Notes under the pieces: generated by a model | Told to the model about the DNA's origin: nothing | Seen by the model: the letters and a program-made list of their open reading frames with translations, nothing else | Databases searched by the model: none | Part shown: positions 47,660 to 59,949 of the stretch, in pieces | How the letters are laid out: each line of letters starts with the position of its first letter | Numbering within the stretch: position 1 is the stretch's first letter | Origin: Chionis minor | Lineage: Eukaryota > Chordata > Aves > Charadriiformes > Chionididae | Direction of reading: 5' to 3' | Assembly (NCBI GenBank): GCA_013398295.1 | Contig: VZSF01001340.1 | Coordinates: 310,001-374,000, forward strand | Length of the DNA: 64,000 bases | Translations under genes and position numbers: made by a program

Positions 47660-48229
47660 GTGGAGGGAGGTCATCCTCCCCCGCTACTCTGCCCTGGTGA
47701 GACCTCAACTCTAGTCCTGTGTCCAGTTCTGGGCTCCCCAGTTTAAGAAAGACAGAGAACTGCTGCAGAGGGTGCAGCGAAGGGCTACGAAGACGATGAG
47801 GGGGCTGGAGCATCTTTCTTATGAGGAAAGGCTGAGGGAGTTGGGTCTTTTTAGTCTGGAGAAGAGAAGACTGAGGGGGGATCTCATCAGTGTTTACAAA
47901 TACTTAAAGGGAGGGGGCCAGGAGGATGGGGCCAGGCTTTTTTCAGTGGTGCCCAGTGACAGGACAAGGGGCAATGGGTATAAAATCAAATATAGGAAGT
48001 TCCATCTGAACATGAGGAGGAACTTCTTTCCTTTGAGGGTGGCAGAGCCCTGGCACAGGCTGCCCAGAGAGGTGGTGGAGTCTCCCACTCTGGAGACATT
48101 CCAAACCTGCCTGGACGCCATCCTGTGCAACCTGCTGTAGGTGGACTTGCTCTGGCAGGGGGGTTGGACCAGATGATCTCCAGAGATCCCTTCCAACCCT
48201 TAACTTTCTGTGATTCTGTGACTCTGTGA
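47660..48229 (+). repeat. CR1 LINE, C-terminal end of ORF2 plus 3' end
   Basis: Decodes well as the end of the CR1 ORF2 (reverse transcriptase) polyprotein: EVILPRYSALVRPQL, then a TAG stop, then [20 protein letters not shown], then an open run 47772-48140 with [44 protein letters not shown] and [18 protein letters not shown], ending at the natural-looking stop TAG (48138-48140). The 3' end then follows: GGTTGGACCAGATGATCTCC, CCCTTCCAACC and a CTGTGATTCTGTG tail. It is the best-preserved coding remnant of CR1 in the window, and a different subfamily from the other copies. It is 5'-truncated and inactive. Confidence 0.95.
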
Positions 48230-48639
48230 AGTCACTTCTCCAGCCTTTAGCAGTAAAACGATGTGTTAGTGATGCTCCAGCCGAATTTGCTGCAAGACTT
48301 TTATCTTCTGCCTAGGACTAAGCACTTCAGAAAAGCTTTCCATCCAGCCTGTGACCACTTACAGTTTCTGAAACCAACTCTGCCTACATCACTGTAATCG
48401 GATTTTAACTCATTAGTCTCTATGGCTAATGGTAGCTTGTGTCCTACGGCAGTGTTTCACATGTCAGTGTACTGACTCCAGACAAAGCCTTTTTGTGCTT
48501 TTGCCCCTAACCCAGCAAATACCACTCAGAGAACACTGAAGCTCTGGAAATTCCAAGAAACCAGATAATATGAAAAAGGGCCTGAAAAAAACATTTAATT
48601 AACTCCTCTGCGCAGGAAAGACATGGACCTTTCGGAGCG
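48230..48639. other. Unique intronic sequence
   Basis: About 400 bp of AT-moderate unique DNA between two CR1 copies. No feature was seen. Confidence 0.5.
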
Positions 48640-49041
48640 GGTACAAAGGAGGGCTGTAGCTCCTCTCCTATGAGGTGAGGCTGAGAGAGTTGGGGGTGTC
48701 CAGCCTGGAGAAGAGAAGGCTCCAGGGAGACCTTAGAGCCCCTTCCAGTCCCTAAAGGGGGCTACAGGAAAGATGGGGACAGACTTTTCAGCAGGGTCTG
48801 TTGTTGTTGTTCATCCTATAGGAAGAAATGTTTTACACTGAGGGTGGTGAAACACTGGCCTGGGTTGCCCTGAGAGGTGGGAGATGCCCCATCCCTGGAA
48901 ACATTCAAGGCCAGGTTGGAGAGGACTCTGAGCAACCTGATGTAGTTGAAGACGTCCCTGTCCTCAGCAAGGGGGTTGGACTAGCTGACCTTTAAAGGTC
49001 CCTTCGAACCCAAACTATTATATGATTCTATAATTCTATAA
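48640..49041 (+). repeat. CR1 LINE 3' end fragment
   Basis: Starts near CTCTCCTATGAGGTGAGGCT and continues through AGAAGAGAAGGCTCCAGGGA, the AGGAAGAAATGTTTTACACT block and CTTTAAAGGTCCCTTCGAAC to the tail ATATGATTCTATAATTCTAT. It is diverged, with internal TTG repeats, and is closest to the copy at 3001-3187. Confidence 0.9.
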
Positions 49042-49700
49042 CATTTATGCAGAGTAAACTGGAGTTCTTGGGTAATTATCAGCAGATCATAGTAAATACT
49101 ACAGCGAAATCATGCTCTACTGAAAATTATTTGCTCGTGAAGACAAGCCTTCAGTCAATGCTAAACCATGCTGCCATTCACACATACGATTTTAGTAACA
49201 GCTGTTTCCTCCCCACGAAAAGGCACCGCCTTCTTTGGGGGGAAAAAAAAATCAATAGAGTGATGTCTCCATTGTCGCATAGCTCAAGGAACCCAGCTCA
49301 TTTGCTCTCCAAGCCTGGTAGGCTTCCAGAAGACAACACAAGGGAAACCCACCCACGTGATAAGCTCCAACAAGGCTGCAGAACGCAAGCACAGCTGTGA
49401 GCTGGAACTGGCGGTGGGCCAGCCCCCAGCCCAGGACCCCCAGAGCACGGCAGCAGGAGGGCTGAGTGCCGCAGGGCTGCCGGATCGCGGACTAGCCAGC
49501 CCCGGCCCCTCACCTGCACCCGCAGCCTGCGGGGACTGTGCTACGCAGGGACCGTCTCGCCTTCCCGAAGGCTGTCCTCCATACAGCTGCTGTATCTAGA
49601 TTGTCAGCACAATTGAAAAACAGGTAGAAAAATGAAAGTTTGGTACCTTCCTAAGCTAAATTCAATAGCCGCTGCCAAAAGCCAAAAGCCGCCAATACGT
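49042..49700. other. Unique intronic sequence
   Basis: Includes a GC-rich patch (49400-49560) that briefly resembles a coding exon but does not match LHPP. No gene is supported. Confidence 0.5.
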
Positions 49701-50198
49701 AGAATAGAATCACTTGGGTTGGAAGAGACCTTCAAGATCATCAAGTCCAACCATAAACCTATGCGAAAACCACCCCTAACCCATGTCCCTCAGCACCGTG
49801 ACTACCCATCTTTTAAATACCTCCAGGGACGGTGATTCCACCACCTCCCTGGGCAGCCTGTGCCAATGCTTGAGAACCCTTTCGGTAAAGAAGTTCTTCC
49901 TGATCTCCAACCTAAACCTCCCCTGGCACAACTTGAGGCCATTTCCTCTTGTCCTGTCACTTGTTCCTTGGGAGAAGAGATTGACCCCACCTGGCTATAA
50001 CCTCCTTTCAGGGAGTTGTAGAGAGTGAGAAGGTCTCCCCTCAACCTTCTCTTCTCCAGGCTAAACAATCCCAACTCCCTCAGCCGCTCCTCATAAGACT
50101 TGTCCTCCAGACCCCTCACCAGCTCCTTTGCCCTTCTCTGGACACGCTCCAGCACCTCAATGTCTCTCCAATACTGCGGTGCCCAAAACTGAACACAG
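49701..50198 (-). repeat. CR1 LINE 3' part, about 500 bp
   Basis: Reverse orientation, from the tail complement AGAATAGAATCACTTGGG to GGTGCCCAAAACTGAACAC. Reverse decoding gives [19 protein letters not shown] and the [19 protein letters not shown] run, still in one frame, so this is a fairly recent insertion. Confidence 0.93.
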
Positions 50199-50679
50199 TT
50201 CACATGTACAGAGACGTTCTCTGTTTGGTTGACTATAGTCTGTACCCAGTAGCCATCACTGCACAGGAGGAAAAACCCACTATTTAAGCTGGCCCACAGG
50301 TATTTGTAAGCTGCTGACGCCCTGGCAGGGTGGCAGAGGCAGGTGGCAGAGGCTGGCAATAGCAACTTCACTTGGGATAACAGGGCAGGTCACTTGAAGA
50401 AGAATAATAAAATTACCCCTCAGAGAGACGCAGAAATACAAGCCAACGTTTGGATCTGAGTTTCGCTACCCTGAATCTGGGAGATACTATTTAGATACAA
50501 ACCCAAAACAACAAGCCAGAATCCCAACCACTTTCCCAAAGGATTAAGGCATCCTCCTCCCAGCCCCCATTCAGAAAATCTGGCTGGAGAGTACGTAACA
50601 GCAACTGTTTACCCCGTTAAAGCTAGGCAGTAAGAAAGGACAGCCTCCTCCAGCTTCCCACAAATTCGGGCAAGATAAA

Positions 50680-51680
50680 CATCTCTGTCATAAGGCGTGA
50701 GCCTCTCCGCTTTTATTGACAGAAAGTGTCAGAGAATGGGAGGGGCTGAATCCATCCTCTGATTAGCAATTAAACACATGGAGCGGGGCAAGCCTCCGGG
50801 CAGCAATGCCCTCCCCATTGATTCATAGAAAACCTTCTCACATAAATTACCCATCCCCATGATTTTAAAGCTGGGGTATGCCCTTGACGAAGGGCTTGCA
50901 AATCCGGCGGGGGTCCAGAGGGCTGTGGGTAGATCTGCGCCCCCCTCGCCACGCGCGTGCCCTCCCGTGGGGACAAGCCCTGGGGGTCGCCCCACGCAGC
51001 CGCGACAGTCCGGGATGCCGGATGCTGCGCAGGATCCGTCCCTTTGGCTTGAACTCGCTTCCACAAATAGCAAACGCATCCTGGTTTCACGGGAGACACG
51101 CGGCGCCCGTGCGTGGATGCCTTGGAGCTCCCCGGCTTCCTCGTGCGCCGCGGGCTGGGGTCCAGCGACACCCACCTTGGCCGGCGACGCCGTGATTTAC
51201 GCTGGCAGATGGAGGCGAGATCAGAATCGGGTCTTTTCTCCATGAAAGGTATTACATAAAACCAAAGGGCTATTCACGTCACCGGCCCATCTCCCTAATT
51301 AAAAGCCGCAAGACTCCGAGGTGGGTCCGAGCGAGCGATCAATCCTCCCGACACAATGTGCCCGCAGAGACGTTTGCAGAACACGTCTGACGCTGCCGAG
51401 GGCTTTGTTTCCCCCGCACCTCCTTCCCCCGGCATAAAAAGCTGCGATTGAAAAGTCCTGCTCCTTGGAGGGAGCGCTGGTTTTTATCAGATGGTAACGA
51501 CAAGTACATCATGAAATCATTTAATAGTTCTCATTAAATGCATTGCTGGGGAGCAGGTCTGATTTATGGATGGTATGCCGCGGGTATAAATAAGCTGCGC
51601 TTTGCTTGTAACACAGCTGGTCGAGAAAATTAATGTTTTGTTTTCCATAACCTTTGTACTCTCCCTTCCTCTGCTACTAT
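50680..51680. promoter_or_regulatory. Candidate conserved non-coding cluster
   Basis: Repeat-free kilobase with an AT-rich core at 50701-50880 (TTTTATTGAC at 50711-50720, GATTAGCAATTAAAC at 50761-50775), a CpG-rich middle (50900-51200) and a second AT-rich core at 51270-51660 (CTAATTAAAAG near 51296, then TCATTTAATAG and TCATTAAATGC, and GGGTATAAATAAGC). The mixture of CpG island and homeodomain or SOX-type sites resembles developmental enhancers or a cryptic promoter. No transcript evidence is available, and no open frame here matches LHPP. Confidence 0.32.
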
Positions 51681-53729
51681 GGCAAAGCTCAAAGCGTGTA
51701 ACCTGATCGTTCCCGGGAAGAGGATGCATGTCCCACCGCCTCGCAGGGGCTCAGCCCCGCGCTCCAGTTGGCCCGAAGCCACCACCAGTAACGCCTGGAT
51801 GTGCCGCCCCGCTTCAATCCCAAACCCCAACCCAGGCGCTCGCGAGCACACTCGCCTCTTTGGCATTTGTGCTGGAAGTCTTGCTGGAACGGCCTCTCCT
51901 GGCAAGCTCAGGTCCAAGAAATACTGATATATTTAGCACTGCTGCTTAACTTTCCATCATTAAAAGCCCAGTATTCCTTTTTCTTTTGTGTCCAGGGAAT
52001 AGGACAAAAGCCACTCAAACCAGATGAACATCCGTCTTCGGACGAGAGGAAATACGAAGCCATTGCAACACCGGACAGTGGCCAGAGACACTTTTTAATG
52101 CTTATATTAACCATGGCACCTAATCCTAAGCAAACACTTCATCAGCAGCATTATGTTTTTTTCAGAAGACCTTCCAGTCCCAGCACAAGGTGTACACCGT
52201 GCATGTGATTGGGCACAGGGAAAATCAAACTTTCAGGGCAGACAGATGTTGAGGAGGCTTAGGAGAGAGTCGATTTACACAAGGACAGAGGGAAGGGCTT
52301 TGCAGTCGTATGGTTCACATCTGGAATTTACAGGCCTGATAATTTTATAACCCTCTCCTTACGGTCTTGACGCGATGCAATATTCTCCTTCACTTCCCAG
52401 CCCCAGCGACGCTTCAGCGCTGCTGCAGGGATGCAAGAAGCATCCTCGTGTGTCTGACAACTTTATGTGACTCCAAGACTGCACACCACGTTGTAAAAAA
52501 GGTAGCGGGAAGCTTGCAGAGCCAGTGAGGTGCATATGGGCACTGGTATTTCACGGGTATTAAAACATGAAGCCTTAAAATCAAAGAGAAAAAAGACCCA
52601 GTTTCGGTTTACTTCTCACAGCAAGTCCCTTTATGTCTCATTCGGAGACCCTTCTGCTTGCTTTTATGGTATATATATATGAGCCTTTCTTCATAAAAGC
52701 CACTTTATATATTTTTTTTCTGGTTGAAAGTAAGAAACCTCTCACTCGGCCAACCATTTTTCATGTGTACATAACGCGTGAGGCTGTAAACTCACTGCAA
52801 GGAGAGATGCTCAGGCAGGACTCAAAGCACTGAGACAGCCAAGAACAAAACAATGTGGAAATCACCTCCAACCATAGCAGGAAATGTGGAAAAGATTAAT
52901 GTCTTTTAAGACTAATATTTTCACATTTTCACAGACAGAGCTCCAGCACGGTCACAGCTGCGTGCATATTCCAGGCATTAACTTTGTGCGTGGACTCGCC
53001 ATCTGCCTAAAACCAAACCATCAGGCTTAGCTTAGCCACATACTTGGAATCTAAACCCAAAGAAATTAAGAGCATTTCCTTGGGAGGCAACACAGATTTT
53101 GGCAACTGCCGGGAGGTTTTAAACATTTGAAAGTAATTGCTAATACACAAAGAAACGGGAATTGAGGAGGATTTTCCCCAGGTTGGACAGCAGTATCCAT
53201 CTCCACTCCAACAGCTATTGAAAAGTTGGGCTCAGTCTAACATGCCCCACGCAGATGTCAGCACCATCCCCAGAACACGGATACACACATCAGCATTTAT
53301 GTTACTCTTTTTGAATGCCTGTTTCTCTGTAGACGAAGAAAATTCTTATTCAATTACCCTCCATTAAAATGATACATAAAACGGGAAGAAAACTGATTTC
53401 AATAGGAAAAAATTATTGGACTAGTTTATAGGGTATACTTACTCATAAGGCAAATTTTTGCTAGGCCTGGTGATGGATTAAGATGAATCTGACCTAATGG
53501 CTCCGGCTCTTCCCTCGAGTTCCTGGCTCGATAATTAAGAGGGATTTCATTATTTCTTGGAATTTAGTTATGCAAAAATACATCAGTTTTGCAGAGGTTG
53601 TTAACTCCAGGGCTTCCACCGAGCCACGCTGACGGCAAGGTTGATCCTGAGCTGATGCAGCTCCAAACCTCATTTTTCCCGGGATGAACCAGTGTTTCAT
53701 TTTATGGCTATTTGGGCTTATAAGAGAGG
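51681..53729. other. Unique intronic sequence, no gene seen
   Basis: Mixed unique DNA, AT-rich from 52.4 to 53.6 kb. No repeat or coding segment is supported. Confidence 0.5.
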
Positions 53730-53935
53730 CTGGGAAGGACTGGAGGATGTGGTGGGCTGACTCCTGCCTCTGACACTGGCCTGGCGCGTGACCTCAGGTA
53801 CATCACTTCGCCTTTCCATGTACTGGTTTGCCCAGCTGAAACGTGAGAATAATGGTACTTAGCTCCTTTGCGGAAGCACTTTGAATCTTCCATATGAAAA
53901 AGCCAGATATAGAAGAGTGAGGTGTTTCCAGTCCC
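53730..53935 (+). repeat. MIR-like SINE
   Basis: Follows the MIR layout: CTGCCTCTGACACTGGCC, GCGTGACCTCAGGTACATCA, then a diverged 'cagctgaaacgtgagaataatggtac' core and GCGGAAGCACTTTGAATC. It is highly diverged, consistent with an ancient amniote insertion. Confidence 0.55.
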
Positions 53936-56625
53936 TTCAAGATAAAGCGGGGACAAGATTCAGTGATGGATGGATCTGTGGCCAAGCCCAAAGCAGGGGC
54001 CGGACGATGATCAGTCACAAAGTGTTTGGGACGATGCCCTGGCCAGCTGGGAGTCATAAATGGGTTTTGGCATCGACTTCAAGGGCATCAGGGCTTCACC
54101 TTCTACGCTGCAGAGTCTCATCTATAAACCAGAAATAGCAGGAATGGTGTCTTTCCATTCCCTCTCCCCAGCACTGATTTTGTGTTCTGTGGGCATAGAC
54201 GGTGTCTTATCTAAATGGTTAAACTCAGGTTTGATAGGAACCTGGAGGGATTACTGAAATAACCCTATGAGCACCAAGACTAGCAATGACAAGCAGCAGA
54301 GCGAGAGAGCAGGAGGGAGAAGCTGTTTGCGGATCAGCACTGATCTTGGCCTTTCTAACACCAATACCAAGAATATAACCGAGAAAAACCCCCCTAGAGC
54401 TGACCTCTGCCTCATGATTGGATTTCTGCCAGCACAAATTTAGAAATTTGGGTGGTTTGCTTGTGTGCAAAGATGTCTCCTGCACAGTTTCCACTAAATG
54501 TATACAAGAACGTGATGGCCCTGCGTTCCTTCCAGAGCACCGAGTCCTGGGTCTGCAACGCCTGGGTAACTGCACGGCTCCGTGTAGCTGTTGTGGCAGC
54601 CCCACAACAGACACTAGAATCAAAACCCAGAGTCTTGTGTTTGGCACCCACGTTTAATGGTGCCTTTGTGACCGCGCACAAATCGTTTAATCTATATTCT
54701 AATTTCAACATGAATAAAGCAAAGCAAAAATACCCAGCCTTCAACCACCAGAGACCTGGGAATGAAAAGCAACGTACTGACAAAAGCAAGCTCTGGGTAT
54801 CCCTTAAGCATGCTCCAAGTCTCTTTTTCCCACCTAGACATCATTTGCATATCCTCTCAAGGCTCCAACATGCTTTAGAGATGTCCGAAACGTTAGGATT
54901 ACGATCACACAAACCACTCAGGTTCACCTACCCCTGTGCAAACCCCTGGACCGGCAACAAATCGGTTCGTTTTCTCCAGACAGGGGATGGGAGCAGCTAT
55001 TCCTGAGAGCCAACACTTACAGTCATTGCCCCCGAGGAACTGAGCTGCTGCCAGGAATTAAAAGTAGCCAGCCCTTCCTTGCTTATTGTAAATATTTTGC
55101 AGCCAGTAATTACAGCCTATTTCAATTCTCCACCCTGGAAAAAGCTCGCTGTTCCTAAGCAGGGGCAATCAAACTGTTAGTGACTGCTTCTTCCAACACC
55201 TCCAGCTTCCCTTTGGAGTCCTTCTAGAGATCCCTGTCCTCCACCCTCCAAAGGATCATGACCAACAGTTTGAAAGTCCCTCAAGGAAGTGGCGGCTTTG
55301 GTTGACAAGAGATGTCCAACCCGTGCTGGAACAGGCCAAGCCTCTTCTTGCCCAAACAAGTGAATCACAACAAGCAGCCACCTCCTAAAGAGTTAAAATG
55401 AAGCGTTCTGCTAACACTTAAGCATTACAAATCTTTTCAGTTAAAATAAATTATTCAGGAGATGTCATCCTCCCATCAGCACCATCTGAGCTACATTTTT
55501 AATAGTTCTGTGCGCTGAACACGTTCTGTCATAATATCGGTGATACCAAGGCTGCGAGACGAAGGAGGAGGAAACGCAAACGCGCTATGGAACACGAAAG
55601 GCTGAGCTGCTCTCTCTTAAGAGCCATAAAACACGTGCGGCCCAAGGCAGAGGAGAGATCAGTGGTCCCAGTTACCTTGCAGAGGATTGAAACAAACAGA
55701 AATAACACACCGACTTCAGGAATCACAGGAGCCTCTTTCTTTTCCTTCAGAACCACTACCCTTCCTGGATGGATCATTCACCCACCACCTTCCACTGTCT
55801 TAGGACTCACTTACAGCGGGAAGGAATCCACACTGTGACCCCACCAGATTTTTCCAACTGTAAGCTGGAATTGGGATCTACCCTCAAGGTTGCGTGGGCT
55901 TATAACTAAACAATGAAGTTTGTTGCTCCATGTCTCTAGGAGTAGGAATAAAATGAAGGAGCATTATATTAAAAAAATAACTGATCTGCCCACTGACCCA
56001 TGTATTCATTTATTTGTCCAAATCACGTACCGCATGCAGAAAACAGATATAATCAAACACAAGCAACTAGAGGGAAGCAGATCTGAGCCTAATATGTAGG
56101 AGAACATTCCATCAGTTCAATGCCTGTGATGCCCGAATTGTCCGTGTGCCTACAGCATGGACAATGCCTGCGATGATACTCCAGGACACGATAAAAACAG
56201 CGTCCGCTTTGAGAGGTGGGCAATACAGGGGTCAGACTGCTCCACCCCCGTGACTCAATTTGTCTTTCACAGTCAAACCTCCCTCCACTCTCAGCATGGG
56301 TAGAGAGCAAGAGTAAAGGATCCCTGATGGAGACATCTCCTGATCTTTCATTCTGACTCTGCAGAGCTGCTACACACCCCAGTCATGTCCACCTGCCCAA
56401 ACCCTCCTCCCTCCCGTCCCTGTTTCTGTCCCAGAACATGGAGGAGAGCAAGAGGACCAAGTTTTGCACAGAGAAGCTGTCTGGGGCAAGTTAACCCCAA
56501 GACAGGGGCCTCTTGTCCTACCAGTCAGGGGAGACGGGCTGTTGTGGAGTGACCGCAGATGTCCATGCTTCTTGCCTCTGAGCAGGGAAACAATTTTGTC
56601 CCTAGTGTTTTCTGCCTGCAGCTTA
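53936..56625. other. Unique intronic sequence, no gene seen
   Basis: Unique DNA with several short open frames on both strands. None has recognisable motifs or convincing splice sites. Confidence 0.5.
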
Positions 56626-56783
56626 TCACAGAATCACAGAAAAGTTTAGGTTGGAAGGGACCTTAAAGACCATTTAGTTCCAAACCCCTGCCATGGGCAG
56701 GGACACCTTCTGCTAGACCAGGTTGCTCAAAGCCCCATCCAGCCTGGTCTTGAACACTTCCAGGGGTGTGGAAGCTTCACCTC
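56626..56783 (-). repeat. CR1 LINE tail fragment
   Basis: TCACAGAATCACAGAAAAG, then TTAGGTTGGAAGGGACCTTA and CTGCCATGGGCAGGGACACC: the reverse complement of a CR1 3' end, truncated after about 155 bp. Confidence 0.9.
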
Positions 56784-57091
56784 CTTCAACCAAGAGAGAA
56801 GGAGACACAATGAGTAACTGTGAGGCTCTGGCAAATCAAAACATGGAAAAGGGATGGGGATATGGGAGATCCTCAGCCTTCTCCAGCAGCATCCGTGTCA
56901 GACTTACAAAGGCACACAGCAAAACCTAACTTCTGAGGAGCAACCACCACCTATGTTTTCTCTTGTCTCACAGATGGGAACAGCTGCCGACACCAGGGCA
57001 GCGGCAGCTCAGAAGGTCCGTTTTGCTCTTCGGTGTAACTCGATAAGGTTAATTGAGGGTGTTTTGCTAACTGGTGATTCTCCTAAGGCAG

Positions 57092-57202
57092 ACTAAGAAA
57101 TACGAGATGTCTGCTCAGGCCAATAAGGATGGAAGAATGGACCAAGATTTGGCAGAGGTTATGGAAAAAATACAGACTTTTGTTCGTCGCTCAGAGGTAA
57201 AG
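57092..57202 (+). other. Candidate protein-coding exon, unrecognised gene
   Basis: A 111-bp segment with all the marks of an internal exon on the + strand. A consensus-like branch point, TTGCTAAC (about 57063-57070), is followed by a pyrimidine-containing tract and the acceptor CTAAGGCAG (AG ends at 57091). The segment is then open in phase 0 for 37 codons and ends at the donor AAG|GTGAGC (57202/57203); an alternative donor GTAAAG at 57197 would also keep phase. It decodes as TKKYEMSAQANKDGRMDQDL then AEVMEKIQTFVRRSEVK: charged, helix-prone, with an NKDGR string reminiscent of EF-hand loops, though the loop is not canonical (no Glu at position 12). I do not recognise the protein. It lies antisense in the LHPP intron; no partner exon was identified. 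Confidence 0.35.
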
Positions 57203-58756
57203 GTGAGCACGAGGCGTGAAAGCGCTCTGGATGCCCGCAAGCACTCCCACTATTCACCCCGGCACCTCCTCGGGATTTGAAAGGATTCTGCAAAGCAAAA
57301 AAATGCTGCGGTCACTTATGAGTGGGCCCAATGACTGAATAGCTAGCAAAGAAAACCCATACATGCCCAGGCTGGAATGAAGAAAATTCAAATGCAAATA
57401 TGCTGAAGTATTGCTTGAGTTCCCCAGGGAGCGGCAGAATGAACGTTTGCCAGCACGGTGATTTCTGGGAGTCAAGAATGTGCCCAAAGGAGAATCAAGT
57501 GACGCCACCAACCTTTGAGAATGCAGTCAGGGCGCCAAAGCCTGAATGCACCATCAAACTACAAGCTCAGAGATGACACCGCTCTCTACCACGTAGAAAA
57601 GAGAATAGCAGCACCCTGCGATAAAGCCAGAACTCCACCACCTTTTCCGTTTTGGTTTATGCCTGCTTCCTCAGCTGTAAAATAGCCTACCTCCACTCAC
57701 CTATGGCAGACAGGTTTCATCTGCCATGACTTTGTGTCTCATAAACTTGGACGGGAGGAAGACGAGCCGGCCCTGCGGTCAGCGACAGCACACTTTGTAA
57801 AGGACGACCTGCATCCTGGAGAGACGCCGTCCAACGGCAATCGATCATCCGGACCAGAGCGCAGAGGATACAAGTATAGGCTGAAAGTCAGCTATTGTGT
57901 GGGTGCACCTACAGGGGAACACTTGGTGGAATAAGGGCGACGAGGGTAACAGGAAGCCTGAGCCTGTTTGCCCAAGGACAGTGATTATAATAGTGCCTAT
58001 CTTTATAGCATGCAATGGACATTCCTGCAAGCCTGTCACGTGCCATGAGGAGGAACATCTGGTGAAATATCTATCTTTGGATACCTGGGAGAGTGAGGAA
58101 CCCTCATCCTGTCCAGTGTGAGGTGAGCGGAGCACCAGGGTGGAGAAGCAGAGGAAGGGTGAGGACGGGAGAGAGCGGGGAGAGCCAGCTGCCGGTTTGG
58201 CAGCGGTGCTGCCGAGGTATCGGGGAGGTCACTTCCACTCCGTGCCTCCTGCTTGCCCCGTGGAAAAATAGTTTGTCATCTGACATTCAAGAGACAAACA
58301 CTCATCTTTGCCAGAAGTACTGAGTGGTGGATCAGTACTGAAATCTACCACAAAAAACTAATTCTCTGCAGGGCCTGATAGTGGTTATGCTACCTCCAAC
58401 AGCAGGAGTTGAGGTCTTTTAAATGAAATTTTTGCCAAGGACAGAACTAAGCCCCTGCGCTGCTGATGTCCTTGGGGAAAGCACATTTCTGGGTGCCCTC
58501 CAGAAAGCCGCCCCTTTGCCTTGTCGCGTTACTGCCCATCCACTCCAGTGGTACCACTTGCTCCCTGGGAGGCTGAAGACAGTTCTAGGTATTTCCAGAC
58601 CTGGTCTGTATTAACTTGGCCACTGGAGAAAGAAAAGAAACCTGGCCTTGGTGCAGCAGCTAGAAGTCCAAAAATGCAGTGACCTTGGGAATACCGAAGG
58701 AGCGATTTGTTGTTCAGACACCCTGGCAGTGGCTGCATTAAGAATGCATGGCCTCT
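57203..58756. other. Unique intronic sequence
   Basis: Contains possible short MIR-like patches (about 57668-57705 and 57979-58005). No gene was confirmed. Confidence 0.45.
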
Positions 58757-59275
58757 GCTGTGTTCAGTTTTGGGCACCGCAGTACAGGAGAGACATTGAG
58801 GTGCTGGAGCGTGTCCAGAGAAGGGCAATGGAGCTGGTGAGGGGTCTGGAGAACAAGTCGTGTGAGGAGCGGCTGAGGGAGTTGGGATTGTTCAGCCTGG
58901 AGACGAGAAGGTTGGTTGAGGGGAGACCTTCTCACTCTCTACAACTCCCTGAAAGGAGGTTATAGCCAGGTGGGGTCAATCTCTTCTCCCAAGGAACAAG
59001 CAACAGGACAAGAGGAAATGGCCTCAAGTTGTGCCAGGGGAGGTTTAGGCTGGATATTAGGAAAAACTTCTTTACCAAAAGGGTTCTCAAGCATTGGAAC
59101 AGGCTGCCCAGGGGGGTGGTGGAATCGCCATCCCTGGAGGTATTTAAAAGATGGGTGGACGTGGTGCTGAGGGACATGGGTTAGGGGTGGTTTTGGCATA
59201 GGTTTATGGCTGCACTCGATGATCTTGAAGGTCTCTTCCAAACCAAGTGATTCTGCGATTCTATGATTCTATAAA
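58757..59275 (+). repeat. CR1 LINE 3' part, about 520 bp
   Basis: Decodes from [20 protein letters not shown] through [20 protein letters not shown] small insertion in the GTTGGTTGAGGGGAGACC region shifts the frame. It then reads [16 protein letters not shown] and ends ACCAAGTGATTCTGCGATTC plus TATGATTCTAT. Confidence 0.95.
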
Positions 59276-59949
59276 GTAGAATATGTGTTTGGTGAGAATA
59301 ATAAAGCACCCGAACAGGAAAGCTGGAGCCGTTCCCTCTCTCTCCCTGCGTTCCCTCTCTCAGCAGCCTCACAATTGCTTTCTGGTTGATGACTTTGAGG
59401 GCGAGAGCACGATCAAACAGGTGGGCTGGGAGGTGCAGGGGTTTTATCCTGCCATCTGTCCCCAGAAAGCCCCCACCAGAAATAAAAAGGACGGGTGGGA
59501 AAACGACCGAGAGTGACGGAAGCAGCAGGATTCGGAAACATCAGCAAAGCTGGGACCAGGTCCAAGCTGGTGCCCGCGCTGGCCGAGCCCTGTTTTTAAT
59601 ATAAATCCCTAAAATTGGTCACTGCTTACCCCCTAGGTACTCTCGCAGGGCAGCTTTTTTGGATTATATGAAACACTCTGATCCACTTCAAGCATCCTAT
59701 GGGATGGCTGCAGCCACGGCTGGGAGTGGGGGCCACCGAGGGCCCCCATTCAAGAGGGCTCCCTGTGCTTTGCCCAGGGACACCCAGACCTGGATGACCG
59801 CTCCGCAATCCCAGGAGATTTTGGGGTAAAGCCCCCTCCTGCCCCTGCCCAGGGAGCTAACGGCGTGTAAAGCCATTCAGGAAAAGCGATGCTCCGGTTC
59901 AGGTGCCTGCCCAGCGCGGGAGCCTACCGACGCGGGAAGGGTTAAGGCA

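Noticed and set aside
49298..49560. Possible LHPP penultimate exon (decoded LRVQVRG next to a donor-like GTGAGG on the - strand)
   Set aside because: Only a few residues resemble the ALQVRTGK block. The upstream frame has a stop and lacks the GDD motif and the KPSPEFF block expected in that exon.
56948..57012. Small exon-like stretch after TCTTGTCTCACAG
   Set aside because: The CACAGATGGGAACAGCTG string resembles a MIR core in reverse, the donor (GTCCGT) is weak, and the implied intron to 57092 would be only about 80 bp.
57897..58121. + strand open frame ending near a GTGAGC
   Set aside because: Part of it overlaps a MIR-like stretch (ATAATAGTGCCTATCTTTAT), and the frame stops exactly at the donor-like site. 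Not supported as an exon.
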